From Lyophyllum atratum (Eukaryota > Basidiomycota > Agaricomycetes > Agaricales > Lyophyllaceae), in assembly GCA_014905825.1 (NCBI GenBank), contig JACGCN010000018.1, forward strand, positions 248,001-312,000: a DNA stretch of 64,000 nucleotides, written 5' to 3'. The notes below the pieces were generated by a model. The model ran no database searches, was not told the origin of the DNA, and saw only the letters and a program-made list of their open reading frames with translations. This document shows positions 10,085 through 20,030 of the stretch, piece by piece; the first letter of the stretch is position 1, and each line of letters opens with the position of its first letter. Position numbers and translations under genes: made by a program.

Positions 10085-11180
10085 TCGGACGCCAGACACA
10101 GAGGCTATCACGAAGGAACAAACGTTGCTGTGTATGGGGAATCTAACGGTAGACCGTATGTTCAAGCTCGTCCCCTCTGCATAGTGGCGGTTTCTGACCC
10201 CTGGTTCCCTGGTAGAAAAAGGCGTAATCGCACTGCTCGCCCATCCAGACCTACTACCTGGCCTCTCGACATGCCTTTGCCACGAGTCGCATACTCCGGC
10301 CGTCAAAGCGCAGGCCCTGCGGTGTCTGCGAAATCTGGCCAAGTCGGGTATGTGCTTTCCGTTCCCCATGCCACATGCTTGCTTGCTTCGTTGTCGAAAC
10401 TGATGTTGGTATTGGGCACAGATGCGAGCCATGCAGCCATCCGCAACAGGCCGGAGATCATGTCGAGTGTGTGTGAGGTGTTGGCTGTGAGAACGTCATC
10501 GAACCAGCAGAAGTATGCGTTGCATTCTTTGCATAGGTTTACCTCGTCAGGTATGCTTAGTCTCCACCTCTTGCGCCTTATGACATTGATTTTGTTACAG
10601 AGATCGGAAGGGCGTGGCTACAGGGCGAGAAACAGGTTTATGGGAACTTACAGTGGGTTTTGGATAATGGGCCGTCGGAGGAGCAGACGAGAGCTGCGGA
10701 TTGTTTGAATCTGGTGCAGGATATTCATGAGATTGGCTATAGGAAAGGGCAGAACAAGTATTTCGGCACAACCTAACACGATCTCGGCTCTGCGGACGTT
10801 GTTGACATCTCTTGGATCGATGTCGGTGCAGGAAAATGCTACGAGGTGTCTGTATAATTTGTCGACGGATGGTGAGCCACGTCTAACCACTCCATATCTA
10901 CGACAGTCTAAGGATAAATGGTAGATGGAAGCCATCCCCTTCTTGCAGAATCTGAAGGGATGATAGCCTTCCTTGGACGGCTTCTGTCCCGCACCACGTC
11001 CTCAACCGTCGTCAAGAACATTCTTGGGTGCCTCACTAACCTCTCTCACAAAGGTTCGCTCTACCCCCACCAGTTACACGACCGTCACTGATCTGGGTAT
11101 CCAGAACCAGGACGATCTGTCATACTATCAGCGTCTGAGACCACGGATGCGTTGATACGGACCTTGCGGCTCCCTGGATT
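10085..11180 (+). pseudogene. ARM-repeat protein fragment, introns retained, one frameshift, truncated at both ends
   Basis: Coding blocks joined by GT-AG introns: EQTLLCMGNLTVD, then GVIALLAHPDLLPGL, VKAQALRCLRNLAKSG, NQQKYALHSLHRF, EEQTRAADCLNLVQDIH, then after a one-base shift near 10725 ISALRTLLTSLG, VQENATRCLYNLSTD and VVKNILGCLTNLSHK. The spacing and Leu/Asn pattern fit armadillo repeats. The reading starts a few bases inside the left terminal repeat and stops abruptly near 11180, with no start or stop codon of its own. This fits a genomic fragment taken up by the surrounding transposon. Confidence 0.65.
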
Positions 11181-12550
11181 AATTTTCTACTGGGACCATC
11201 GTTGACCATGCCGACTCACACATTGCTATCTCTATCCCATATCTCAAAACCCAAAATAAAACTCCCGTCCCTAACCATGTTTTAATTTGGGATGTGGTGG
11301 TTTTGATAATGTCCAAGATTCGGAATTCTCGGCCGCAACCCGACTAGTAGCTTGACGCAAACACGAAGAAAACTGACGCAAATACGCATGTATGCCGATA
11401 TCAGCTACATCGAATTGACATAGACGTGCACGCGTTCCGCGCATTGATCGCGTAGGTCCTCGGATGGGTTGCAACATCCGTAACAGTACTATGCTCAGCG
11501 TTGGCGCAGGGCTCAAGCCTCACCGACAGCAGCCGAGCAAGCAAGCAATATACAAATTACGGCTCAACCAACACACAAAACAATGGCCGGGGTAACAAGC
11601 AATCTATCCATCACGCCCAAGTCCCACCACCCCAGTCCCACAAATCATACAAAAACAACGATCGCCCCCCTCCCCGCCGTCACCGCCCCCGCCCCCGCTC
11701 TAGTCTTCCCCTTGTCTTTCCCACTGCTGCTTATGGGTTCCGGCACCCATGAGCCGTCCAGCTTCACACTCGCGTGGGTCCGCCCACAGCCCGCGACGGG
11801 GCACTTCCACTCGTGTGTTGCTTCGATGCGCGGTTTGAGAGGGCGTTTGCGTTTGCCGAGGGTGGTGGGGGAGTGTGTGTGGGTTGTGGAGACGGATGTG
11901 GATGTGGATGTGGTTGCCTTCTTGCTCACTGCTCACGTATCTCCTGCCGCTTAGAACTCGCCTCTTGAGTCTTACTCGATAAAGTCGACCATCTCATCAC
12001 GAGAAATCCAAACATCAGTACGGCTTATCCTCCCCGGTGAACTTGCCAAGCGCGCCTATCTCTGAAGGCACAAAGTCAGTCGTCACAAGGAGCGAAGTAA
12101 ATGACATTACTGTCACTGGTGAGTCATGCGATTCCTTGTCCTTTCGCTCAGCTGATGCATCGCCATAGATGTTCGCTTCTCGAAAGCGGGGATGTTTTTA
12201 CTCTTACTCTTCACAGTAGGTCATATACATAATTCCTCTCATTTGTCGACGACGACACCTTTTTGCCGCGAGACCCGTCATCATATCTTGGGTGACCAGT
12301 CGACGCAATCTCGAAAGTGCGTGTCCAAATCATTCTGCCATCTTCCATTCCTGATGCATGATGGACCACCTTACACTAGACTCACAGATACCCACATTTG
12401 ACCGACTCGAACTATGCACGTAGCCGGGCTCCTCATCGCGCCAGCAGAGGCCCGACGATGGTACTCTCAACAACGACCCGGCATCAGGCTTGCCAATGAC
12501 GACAAAGCCATGACGTTCGTCGCGCGGTTTTCCAAGGAAAACGACACAAA
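11181..12550. other. Interior of the large element; one Cys-motif fragment, otherwise nothing recognised
   Basis: On the minus strand 11645-11929 reads WKCPVAGCGRTH...DGSWVPEPISS and ends ...GRGAIVVFV before a stop. A CxxxxC-His pattern suggests a small zinc-binding piece, but no ATG opens this frame. The remainder has only short frames. Confidence 0.4.
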
Positions 12551-12559
12551 TCTCCTCGT

Positions 12560-12841
12560 CGTCACCCATCCTACTCAGAAGGAGGAAGACGCAAAATATT
12601 ATCCCCAGAGGAAGGGCCAACTTCAATCGCCAGGCGTTTCGCGAAATCGACCGCGATGCTCTGCGACTCGAGCAATTTGAATGGGGTGAACGGGAAGATA
12701 TCACCCATAAGTTGCTTGAGGAGCATGGTATGGGGTGACCCGCCTCGAGCTAGACATGCTCTGACATACTTATCCTTAGATCTGGAGGCCGAATTTGCTA
12801 CGGTCTACGTTAGAGACTCTGATTGGTACAGAATGATATGA
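12560..12841 (+). pseudogene. C-terminal fragment of an unknown protein
   Basis: The frame ANFNRQAFREIDRDALRLEQ...EDITHKLLEEH continues across a GT-AG intron (about 12726-12778) into DLEAEFATVYVRDSDWYRMI and a stop at 12841. The charged helical style and clean splice suggest a genuine gene end. No beginning is found upstream, so it is treated as one of the captured pieces. Confidence 0.4.
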
Positions 12842-13196
12842 TCTATCATCACCGGAACGCACAGGTGGGATGAGGATATCTTGTAATTTTTAGAGACATA
12901 GAATATAGAATATCTGAATATGTACCTATCAGAAGGGTTCCGAGGTAGCCGAGTGCAAATCAAGACGTGCCTAACCCTTGCAAAGACCACAGGATCAACA
13001 ACAGATGCTGAGAGACCGGCTGCACTCACGGGAATACTTACACTGGAAACGTAGTCTCATCCATAATCACTCGAACATATGTACATGTCGCAGAAGGATA
13101 TCTTTTAGTTTGTACAGATACAGTATGCACTCATATCAAATCGAATCGACCCGAAAGCATCTACTTACAAGAAATGTACGAATGCTTCGAAAACCT

Positions 13197-15030
13197 ATGT
13201 CGTCAAACCCATTCTCGGCCATCCATCCGCCTGTCCACCCTTCCCAACGCAGCGACCCGCACAAATCCCCACACGCTGCACACAACCCCTTTGCCCGCAC
13301 CTCAGTTGATGTCCGACCGCCCCTCCCTCCACGCAAGACGGCACCCCTGATCCCGCTTATTCCACGTCCAAAACACGGCTCCATCCTCCTCTCCCCTCCT
13401 TCACGCAAGTCCGCCTCCCCAACCCGGCCCTTTCCCACCTCCATCGCGCTCGCTCACACCCGAACTCCACCAAGAATACCACCCCATCCTCCCGTTCCAC
13501 GTCGACGCTGACGAAGCAGTCCCTGCAGGCGAGCAAGGCCGCGCAGACCATGAAGGGCGCTGAGGCACAGCTCGAGCAGGAGAGGGCGCTGCAGGTGTTG
13601 AAGAGCAGCGCGGTGGTGTCGGGTGGGTACAGCCTTGCGGGTGCGCGCGTGTCCCGCTCACCCGTTGTCATAGGCACGCAGGTTCGCACCTGGTATAACC
13701 GGAGCGTCAGCCCTGAGAAGGTGGTGGTGAATGCGCAGGGACTGCTGTGGGCGACATTTCATCAGACGGGGTCGGTATCTAGGTCGACTTCGGACTCGAG
13801 TGAGGGGGGAGGGGGAGGGAGAGGAGGGCGCCGCCGTTGCCCAGGAAACGGAATACCCCTACCCAGCAGCAGCCGTCGCCGCCCGTGTCCATCTCCTCTT
13901 TGGAGCATGTTGCACTTGCACAGGCTTCGGGAGAGGCGATGTCACCATCCCCAGTTCTATCCACCACGAATCCGTTCCCCAGGCCCGCAGACAACAACCC
14001 GTTCCACCGCCCTCTTCCCGACCCGCACCCCACCAAGCCCTACGCGCCCTCCCCGCACACCTCTCCCGCCCATCCAACAACCGACCTCCCCTCCACCCGG
14101 CCCCCGACCCACCCCGACCACAAACCGCCATTCACATCCTCGCCCTTCCACAACCCCTCGCCCTTCACCTCCCCCACCCAGAATGCCCACCCAACCCCGA
14201 TGACGAACTCCATGACAATGACGACGCCCGAAAGCTCCCCCACCACCCGCGTCTTCCGCTCCAAATCGCTGCACCACCCCTCCCCGCCCCTCCCTCCCCT
14301 CCCCGGGCCCCCACCGCGCCGCAAGAGGCCCAAGAGCGTGCAGGTCCTCGGGTCCCCTGCGAGCTCGGTGTTTGGCGGCGGCACCGAGGTTGTCCCGTAC
14401 TACGGGGAGAGGGAGAAGGGCGTGGGGATGGGGATGGGGAGACCCAGCGCAGGATCGGGTACACTCTCGAGGCATACCTCGTTCTCAACGCCTTCGCACG
14501 CGCATACACATAGGAGGCAGTCGTCCCTCTCAGCTGCGTCGATGGCTATGTATAGCATCTCGCGCTCGGACGGTGCGCGGGGTGGTTTGGCGGGGACGAG
14601 GGCGGGAGTGGAGAGCCCGCTTAGTAGACTCGCGAGGTCGTGGCAGCCCCGCCTGGAGAAGGCAAGGTATAAGGCGGAGGCGGGGTTGAGCCGGCGGGGG
14701 TATGTGCGGGATGTGAGGAGTCGGAGTCGGGGGCGGGAGGGGGAGGGGGAGGAGAAGGAGGAGCTGATTGGGGGTGGGGTGGAGGGACGGGGCGGACAGC
14801 AGGTGAGGGGGGCGAAGGGGAGGGGGTATGGGTATGGAGGTGGGGAGGAGTATGAGCCGCCGAGTGTGGATGGGCTGAGCTTGGATGGGAGTGCTGTTTT
14901 GGTGAGCGATGATGATGATGAGGAGGAGGAAGATGAGGAGGGAAGACCGAGGAGAGGGGCGAGGGAGGGGTTGGAGATGGATGGGCTGAAGTGGCCGGTT
15001 GTGGAGGGGGAAGGGTGGAGGCCGTTGTAG
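13197..15030 (+). pseudogene. Pro/Ser-rich C-terminal half of an EH-like-domain protein, frame-shifted
   Basis: Three successive frames each hold good coding sequence: NPFSAIHPPVHP...RPPLPPRKTA (from 13197), STLTKQSLQASKAAQTMKGA...ERALQVLKSS (about 13450-13700) and APPLPRKRNTP...KARYKAEAGLSRRGYV...WRPL, ending at 15030. I could not link them with proper introns, so frameshifts are likely. The motifs PPLPPRK, KQSLQASKAAQTMK, RSKSLHHPSPPLPPLP and KARYKAEAGLSRRG recall the C-terminal part of an uncharacterised agaricomycete protein whose N-terminus carries the EH-like domain found on the opposite strand at 15100-15446. The tail is very acidic and Gly-rich. Confidence 0.5.
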
Positions 15031-15099
15031 GTCGTTTTCTGATGCGTGATATCGAAGGTGTTGACGCTTGGTCGCGTTTTATGACAACATCAGACGCAC

Positions 15100-15446
15100 C
15101 TTGCACAAACGCCAACACCCAGTCAATGTCCTTCTCGTTCTCCGCGTGCACAGCGAGCCGTAGCCCAGCGAAAAACTGCCCGCCAGTGAGAACATCCCCT
15201 TGGCTCAGATCTGGCGAAAAGAATCGAAGAATCTGGGAGAAACGACAGTGTCAGAAACTTCGAGGGAACGACGACCCAAGGACGTGTACTTACCGAATCG
15301 ATGGCCCCAGGCGGTAGATGCGCGTACCTGCCCCTCAACCACCCCCTCGCCTCCGGTAGTCCGATCTTCATCTGCTCATAATAGGCATCGTCGTGCGCCT
15401 GCCCAGAGTCCGTGTCGTCTGCCCATGCCAAATCGTTCGGGCTCAT
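15100..15446 (-). pseudogene. EH/EF-hand-like N-terminal fragment
   Basis: Exon 15294-15446 starts MSPNDLAWADDTDSG and contains DDAYYEQMKIGLPEARGW. It splices in frame to 15100-15232, which reads ILRFFSPDLSQGDVLTGGQFFAGLRL...DIDWVLAFVQ. The second exon ends at a normal donor (G|GTGCGT), but no matching next exon follows. Instead, about 70 bp further on, lies the tail end of the oppositely oriented Pro-rich half. An EH-like domain would bind NPF-type peptides in endocytosis; that role is family inference only. Confidence 0.5.
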
Positions 15447-15699
15447 CGTACAGAGATCGTACACTCGTCATCGTTCAGAGCTGATGCATGAAGGGTCAGC
15501 GGGCGCATGGCTTGGTCGCTATATGGGTGTCGAGAGAGGAGGGTAGAGGCAACGTGCCCTTGAGGTCGTGGTGGTCGCGTTTTTCCCGCACGGGCCGCAG
15601 CTGCTCGGTGGGATGATGGGCCCGGACTCGACTCAGGCTTCTGCCTTCCCCGCGAGAGCGATTCCTCAAGCGAGCGCAAGCCGTTGCCGCTGTTGGCAT

Positions 15700-15966
15700 T
15701 CATGCCCGCCGCAAGCCAAAAAAGCGAGCTGGAGCAGAGCGGGGCGCGTCGTCGGAGGTGTCGGAGTCCCGGATGCCTTTGGGGATGCAGCAGGAGAAGC
15801 CGGTGGCGAAGGCAAGGTCGCCACGGGTCCACGGGAGCTCCAGACGGTCGGCTTTGGCTGTCATATACAGCGTAGAGCTCCAGAGCGCCTTCTTTATGAG
15901 AACCATGACGTTGGAGGTAAGGAAGAAGGTGCTGCATGTGGCCAGGGGCAGATGCGAGGGACGCAA
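15700..15966 (-). pseudogene. Unrecognised coding-like fragment
   Basis: Minus-strand frame with plausible protein composition: MVLIKKALWSSTLYMTAKAD, then RLELPWTRGDLAFATGFSCC and PKGIRDSDTSDD. No start region or partner exons were found. It may be another captured piece within the large element. Confidence 0.3.
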
Positions 15967-16026
15967 GAGGGCGGTTGAAGCCTTTGGCCGGTGAATGAAT
16001 TGGTTTGTGATGTTTCAACGAAGAAA

Positions 16027-16062
16027 AGCAACGTGTACTCCTCCAGCAACGTGTACTCCTCC
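16027..16062. repeat. 18 bp unit, two tandem copies
   Basis: AGCAACGTGTACTCCTCC occurs twice back to back, then AAG. Confidence 0.85.
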
Positions 16063-17111
16063 AAGTATCTAAGAGAACTGCAGAAGTGTGGTGTTCCTGC
16101 TTCGCGGGCGACTGCTGTGCTGAGTGTCCACTCGAGCGGGACGGGGAAGGAAAATTAGCCCACGACTTCCACCCAGCTCTCCCCAGATCCTGTGCCTTGT
16201 TGCCGTCCGATGGTCGCCTTGCACATCTGCCTGTGCCTCCATGATGTCCCAGAAACACACATACGAGGGATACGACATGTCCCGCATCCCTCTTCGAGTG
16301 CTTGAGCACTCGATTACTGAAAAAAACAGATTTTGGGCAAAGATATGCTCCGTCCGCCAAGGTGTGCCTTTCGCTGAAAGTGAGAATGGGCAGCTGCAGC
16401 TTGCGTGATCAAGTCCCGCACGGTGATGATACCTTTGCCAACACACGCGATGTGGTGGGTGTCGAAGGGATCCGCCGTGATACCTCGAAAACTAACATGC
16501 AACATTGGTGGTGGCCTCGGCCGGCATTGGCTTGGGGGATAATAGGATGCGGACGTGGGGGACGTTTCGACCGTGGCTTGTGGATGGACCCAAGTGCATG
16601 GAGAGCATTCCACACGCGGTATTGACATGCCATGTTACGAGGCTGCAGTCCTCTCACTTTAAAGTCGAATATTGACGCGAGATAGCTGGGGTCTGCTGCC
16701 CAAAACGCTGACGAGTTGCAGGAACATGAGAATAAGTTGTTGCGTACACAGGAATTCAGGATCTGGAGGAGTATACGCACGAAAGCGCACGAAAGATGAC
16801 AGTAGCGTCCCGGACTTCGACTCCCGCTAACCTCCCTCCGACCTGTTTTGAAAGCCGCCTGCGCTCCCTCCAGTATATTTAACTCGGCATTGACAGTGTA
16901 TAGCCTTGATGGATGGCTTGAGGACTTGAGAAGAATCTGAGAAGAACCCATTCCGTCGTCATAACTCAAGTTAGAGAAGGCGGGGATAAGCAACCTACCG
17001 TTCCAAAGCCCGCCACGCTCTTGTATGCGTGCACTGCCAGATGATACTGCCACCTTAGTCTGCCAGATTAGGCCGAGGATACTGTGCTCACGGCCCCCTG
17101 CTATTGACATT
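16063..17111. other. Interior of the large element, no gene recognised
   Basis: Several medium-length frames occur on the minus strand, but none shows family motifs or splice-linked continuity. Confidence 0.4.
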
Positions 17112-17595
17112 GTCAGACAAACTCATGTCGACGAGCCGTCGAGGGAGCAGGTGAATATGCAGGAGTCACAAGTCACAAGGAGTGCCAGGGACCCCGGCCA
17201 CATGCTCGACTGTCCAGACCCAACCAGGGACCCTGCTCAACGACACGTTGGATTGTATTTTGAATAAGATCACCATACATCCGATGCTTCAAGATCGCTG
17301 ATATTAGAAATAGTTTCGTCGATCTTCGATCACAATATGTTCAGTTTATCATCTGTCGTTTCATTGGAATGAAATTAGGAATTTAATCGTCGATTTTACC
17401 TTGGACATGTGTCTGGAGATATCGCAAATATATTCCCGATTTTCCCTGCAGATTAATAGGTGAACTTATTTTAAATATCATCAAAATATATTCTAACTAA
17501 AATCGGAGACTATATAAGCCCATGCCCGCAGTGATTGACGTGGCCAGTGGGATTTGCGAAATCGAGCGGTTCGAGCGGCTGGTTATAGGAGCCTG
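17112..17595 (-). repeat. Right terminal inverted repeat (uninterrupted)
   Basis: Reverse complement of 8402-8461 plus 9658-10079. Because it lacks the nested insertion, it shows the original sequence at that site. Confidence 0.9.
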
Positions 17596-17604
17596 AGTTG
17601 GAGG
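17596..17604. repeat. Target-site duplication AGTTGGAGG, right copy
   Basis: Directly adjoins the terminus GGTTATAGGAGCCTG and equals 8393-8401. Confidence 0.88.
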
Positions 17605-18379
17605 TAGGTTTTTGCATTTTGTTCAGCCCTCGGGTTGGGCTCCGATGGGATCGGGGTTTCTGACACAGCAGCTGCCACTATTTCTCCATTATTTCGATTA
17701 CTTCGTTGGTTCGTCTTCGCTTTTATTTCGCGATGCAGTGAACGCGTTGGATGGTGAGTATGAGATATGAGATGCCTAGGTTTTTAGAAGTCGCCATGGC
17801 GGGTATCGTACGTGGAGATTATGACGTCAAACGCATGCGGAGGACATTCCGGAGACTACACTCTTCGGAATTGAAAGTCATGGGAAATCGGCATGATCAT
17901 TGAGTACAACATGGGTATGAGGGAACGAGCACAGGGGTATGTAGGAGGAGGAAAGGAGGCGAGTCGAGAGCATAGGTGCATGTATGCGGATACGTCTATG
18001 CGTTGAGATTCGGTGGTGCGAGTTGGGTATACATACAGGTTGTATGGTACATGTACATGTACATTCATCGTGTCATGTGGTGCGTGTTGGAAAGGGGGTT
18101 CGCGGAGGGAGATGCGGTTAGTCTCCCTGTATTGGATGCTAGGTCGCCAGAGGGAATGGAAGCGGGTTCGGCTCCGAGGATTTTGGTGGGGAATTAAATT
18201 TACAACACTGATAGTACATTATCGTGCGTCGTAGCGCGAGGTCTGGATGTGAATGCAGGATCAGCGTGGGACTCGATGTAGAGGATGAAAAGCAAACGTA
18301 CGCGTCCACGATTCTATCGCCCCGGAACCAAGAAACCAAAAAACCAAAAAGAAAAAACCAAAAATCGAAAACGGATCCC
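17605..18379. other. Intergenic, no gene seen
   Basis: Downstream of the membrane-protein gene. Contains the short alternation TACATGTACATGTACATT near 18050 and no recognised gene. Confidence 0.45.
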
Positions 18380-19447
18380 CTAACCCTTCCCCAACCCATC
18401 CTCCCTTACCCTCCTCCCCCGCCCCAAGCCCAAGCTCAAGCTCAACACCCACCACCCCCCGGCCCCAACAGCGCATACAACCAGCACCCCCGCCCACAGC
18501 ACCAACCCCCCCACGATCCCCGCCTCCGCCGCCTTCCCCGGCCCGAGCATCCCCACCCCCTCCCGCGCGAGGCACGTCACCCCCAGCGCGCCCGCAGCGC
18601 CGCCGACACCCAGGACCAGCACCCCACACGCGGCGTACGTCGCGAGAGTCGTGGTAAGGGTGCGGCGGGTGGGGGTGTGGGAGTCGGAGTCGTCGAAGAA
18701 GTCTTCGTGGGCGGTGCGGGGTGGGCTTGCGCCTGTGCTGCTGTGGGAAGGGGCGGGGACGAGGAGGAGGTAGAGCAGGAGGTAGAGGGGGAGGGAGAGG
18801 ATGGAGCCGCCTGTTGCGGCTGCGCTGGCTGAGGAGAGGAGGGAGGGGGTGGGAGAGGGAGAGGGAGAGGCGTGGACGAGGATTTTGTGGCCGACGAGGA
18901 GGTACAGGACGGAGAGGAGGGGCGGGAGTGGGAGGAAGAGGATCAGAAGGAGGAGCGGGCGGGATTTGCGGAGGCGGGGTATGGGCGGCGAGGTGCGTGG
19001 GGGCGGAGCTGCGGGCTGGGGCTGGGGAGGAAGCCGGCGGGAGTCTGTGTGGGCCGGGGAGTGGTGGTGGTGATGGTGGTGGTGAATGACGTAGGTGGGC
19101 TGGATGGTGTTATGCGATGCTTTGTCGGCGTCCCCGTCGGTGGATGAGCCCGTCGAGATGGTGTTGGGGTAGCGACCGGGGGTTAGTTGGGTCTGTGAGT
19201 GGGGCGTCGTGGTGTACGACCCAGCAGCATAGGTCTGGTACGGGTGCGGAGGGAGCGGGGGCGGGGTGCGTGGAGAGGGCGGGACGAGCGGCTCGGACAT
19301 GGCTTGGTTGGAGGAGGTCGGTGGAGGTGTGATGGGCGGGTAGAAGAACGCAGCGGTTGATTTACGTGTCGAAGCGAGGGATTTCTTGGAAGTGGTGTCT
19401 GCAGCAGCTGCGCCTGTCCTGTCCCAGGGAAGTGAATACCTGGACAT
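18380..19447 (-). CDS. Hypothetical multi-pass membrane protein with Pro-rich N-terminus
   Basis: Single-exon frame of 355 residues. The first ~150 residues are Pro/Ser/Thr-rich (SEPLVPPSPRTPPPLPPHP) and include an unbroken run of eight His near residue 125. Four hydrophobic segments follow: RPLLLLILFLPLPPLLSVLY, SILSLPLYLLLYLLLVPA, ATYAACGVLVLGVGGAAGAL and IVGGLVLWAGVLVVCAVGAG. The last helix is followed by a short basic tail. The layout suggests a cytosolic low-complexity arm on a four-helix membrane domain. I do not recognise the family. Confidence 0.7.
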   Translation of the reverse strand: MSRYSLPWDRTGAAAADTTSKKSLASTRKSTAAFFYPPITPPPTSSNQAMSEPLVPPSPRTPPPLPPHPYQTYAAGSYTTTPHSQTQLTPGRYPNTISTGSSTDGDADKASHNTIQPTYVIHHHHHHHHSPAHTDSRRLPPQPQPAAPPPRTSPPIPRLRKSRPLLLLILFLPLPPLLSVLYLLVGHKILVHASPSPSPTPSLLSSASAAATGGSILSLPLYLLLYLLLVPAPSHSSTGASPPRTAHEDFFDDSDSHTPTRRTLTTTLATYAACGVLVLGVGGAAGALGVTCLAREGVGMLGPGKAAEAGIVGGLVLWAGVLVVCAVGAGGWWVLSLSLGLGRGRRVREDGLGKG

Positions 19448-20030
19448 GTTGGACGAGGCGGAGGTGCTGCGAGGTTAAATACGGGGGTTAGAGCTGGGAA
19501 GCGATGTCACAGCCACCAACCATCATCGAGTGCAAGATCGATCATGATGTCAACCCTGAATGGACAACATTCTTAAGCTTCAGCGACGTCTTGCATTTTT
19601 GTGGATTAGGGGAATATGCAATCATTCAGGGAGGCTGGACGCCGTCTCGAACCTAGATTGGCTCTTTCCGAGTCTAAATTCGGTCTTAGCAGCTTCTCGG
19701 ACTTCCTACATGTCCCCGGGTCGCCCGTGTAGTGTGCATATGGCATAGTATGCGCTCTGGAATGGTGCTTCCAGGCAAGCGGATAACTTGGCATTAGTAC
19801 AATATACGGATGTATACATCTATGGCAGCATCCAGTAGTAGAAGGAGTAGAGTAGATCGAATATAACAAGTGAAAAACCGCCACCATGTAAGTATGTCAG
19901 TCGAGGCTCAGTCCGCCGCGCCAAGACGTGGAGCCCGGAGGCGAAGACATACGGCAAGGGTCTAGTAGGAGTATAGCTTCGAAGCCGCATATTCATACCT
20001 GGGCTATGAAGCTTCCATAATCCATTAACT
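19448..20030. other. Intergenic, no gene seen
   Basis: Upstream of the membrane-protein gene and downstream of the next minus-strand gene. Nothing recognised. Confidence 0.45.

Larger units (their letters stand above)
8402..17595. mobile_element. Large non-autonomous Mutator-like (Pack-MULE-type) element, about 9.2 kb
   Basis: The ends are CAGGCTCCTATAACC (8402) and its reverse complement (17581-17595), continuing as ~483 bp inverted repeats that differ at only a few positions. A perfect 9 bp direct repeat, AGTTGGAGG, abuts both outer ends. Long inverted repeats plus a 9 bp duplication are the hallmark of Mutator-like elements. No transposase-like frame is seen between the arms. The interior consists of pieces of ordinary genes on both strands: ARM repeats, EH-like protein halves, and unknown pieces. 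The left arm is interrupted by the nested element at 8462-9657; without it the element would be about 8.0 kb. The inference of gene capture rests on truncation and frameshifts in the inner pieces. Confidence 0.85.

Noticed and set aside
14621..15151. Minus-strand Pro/His-rich frame continuing the EH-like exon
   Set aside because: It is antisense to the more convincing plus-strand frame (KARYKAEAGLSRRG), and the EH exon ends at a splice donor before it.
16409..17110. 233-codon minus-strand frame
   Set aside because: No start context, motif or plausible protein composition. Overlaps the inner edge of the right terminal repeat.
9658..17112. Simple genomic inversion between two dispersed repeats instead of one transposon
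   Set aside because: The perfect 9 bp duplication exactly at both outer ends is better explained by a single insertion event.
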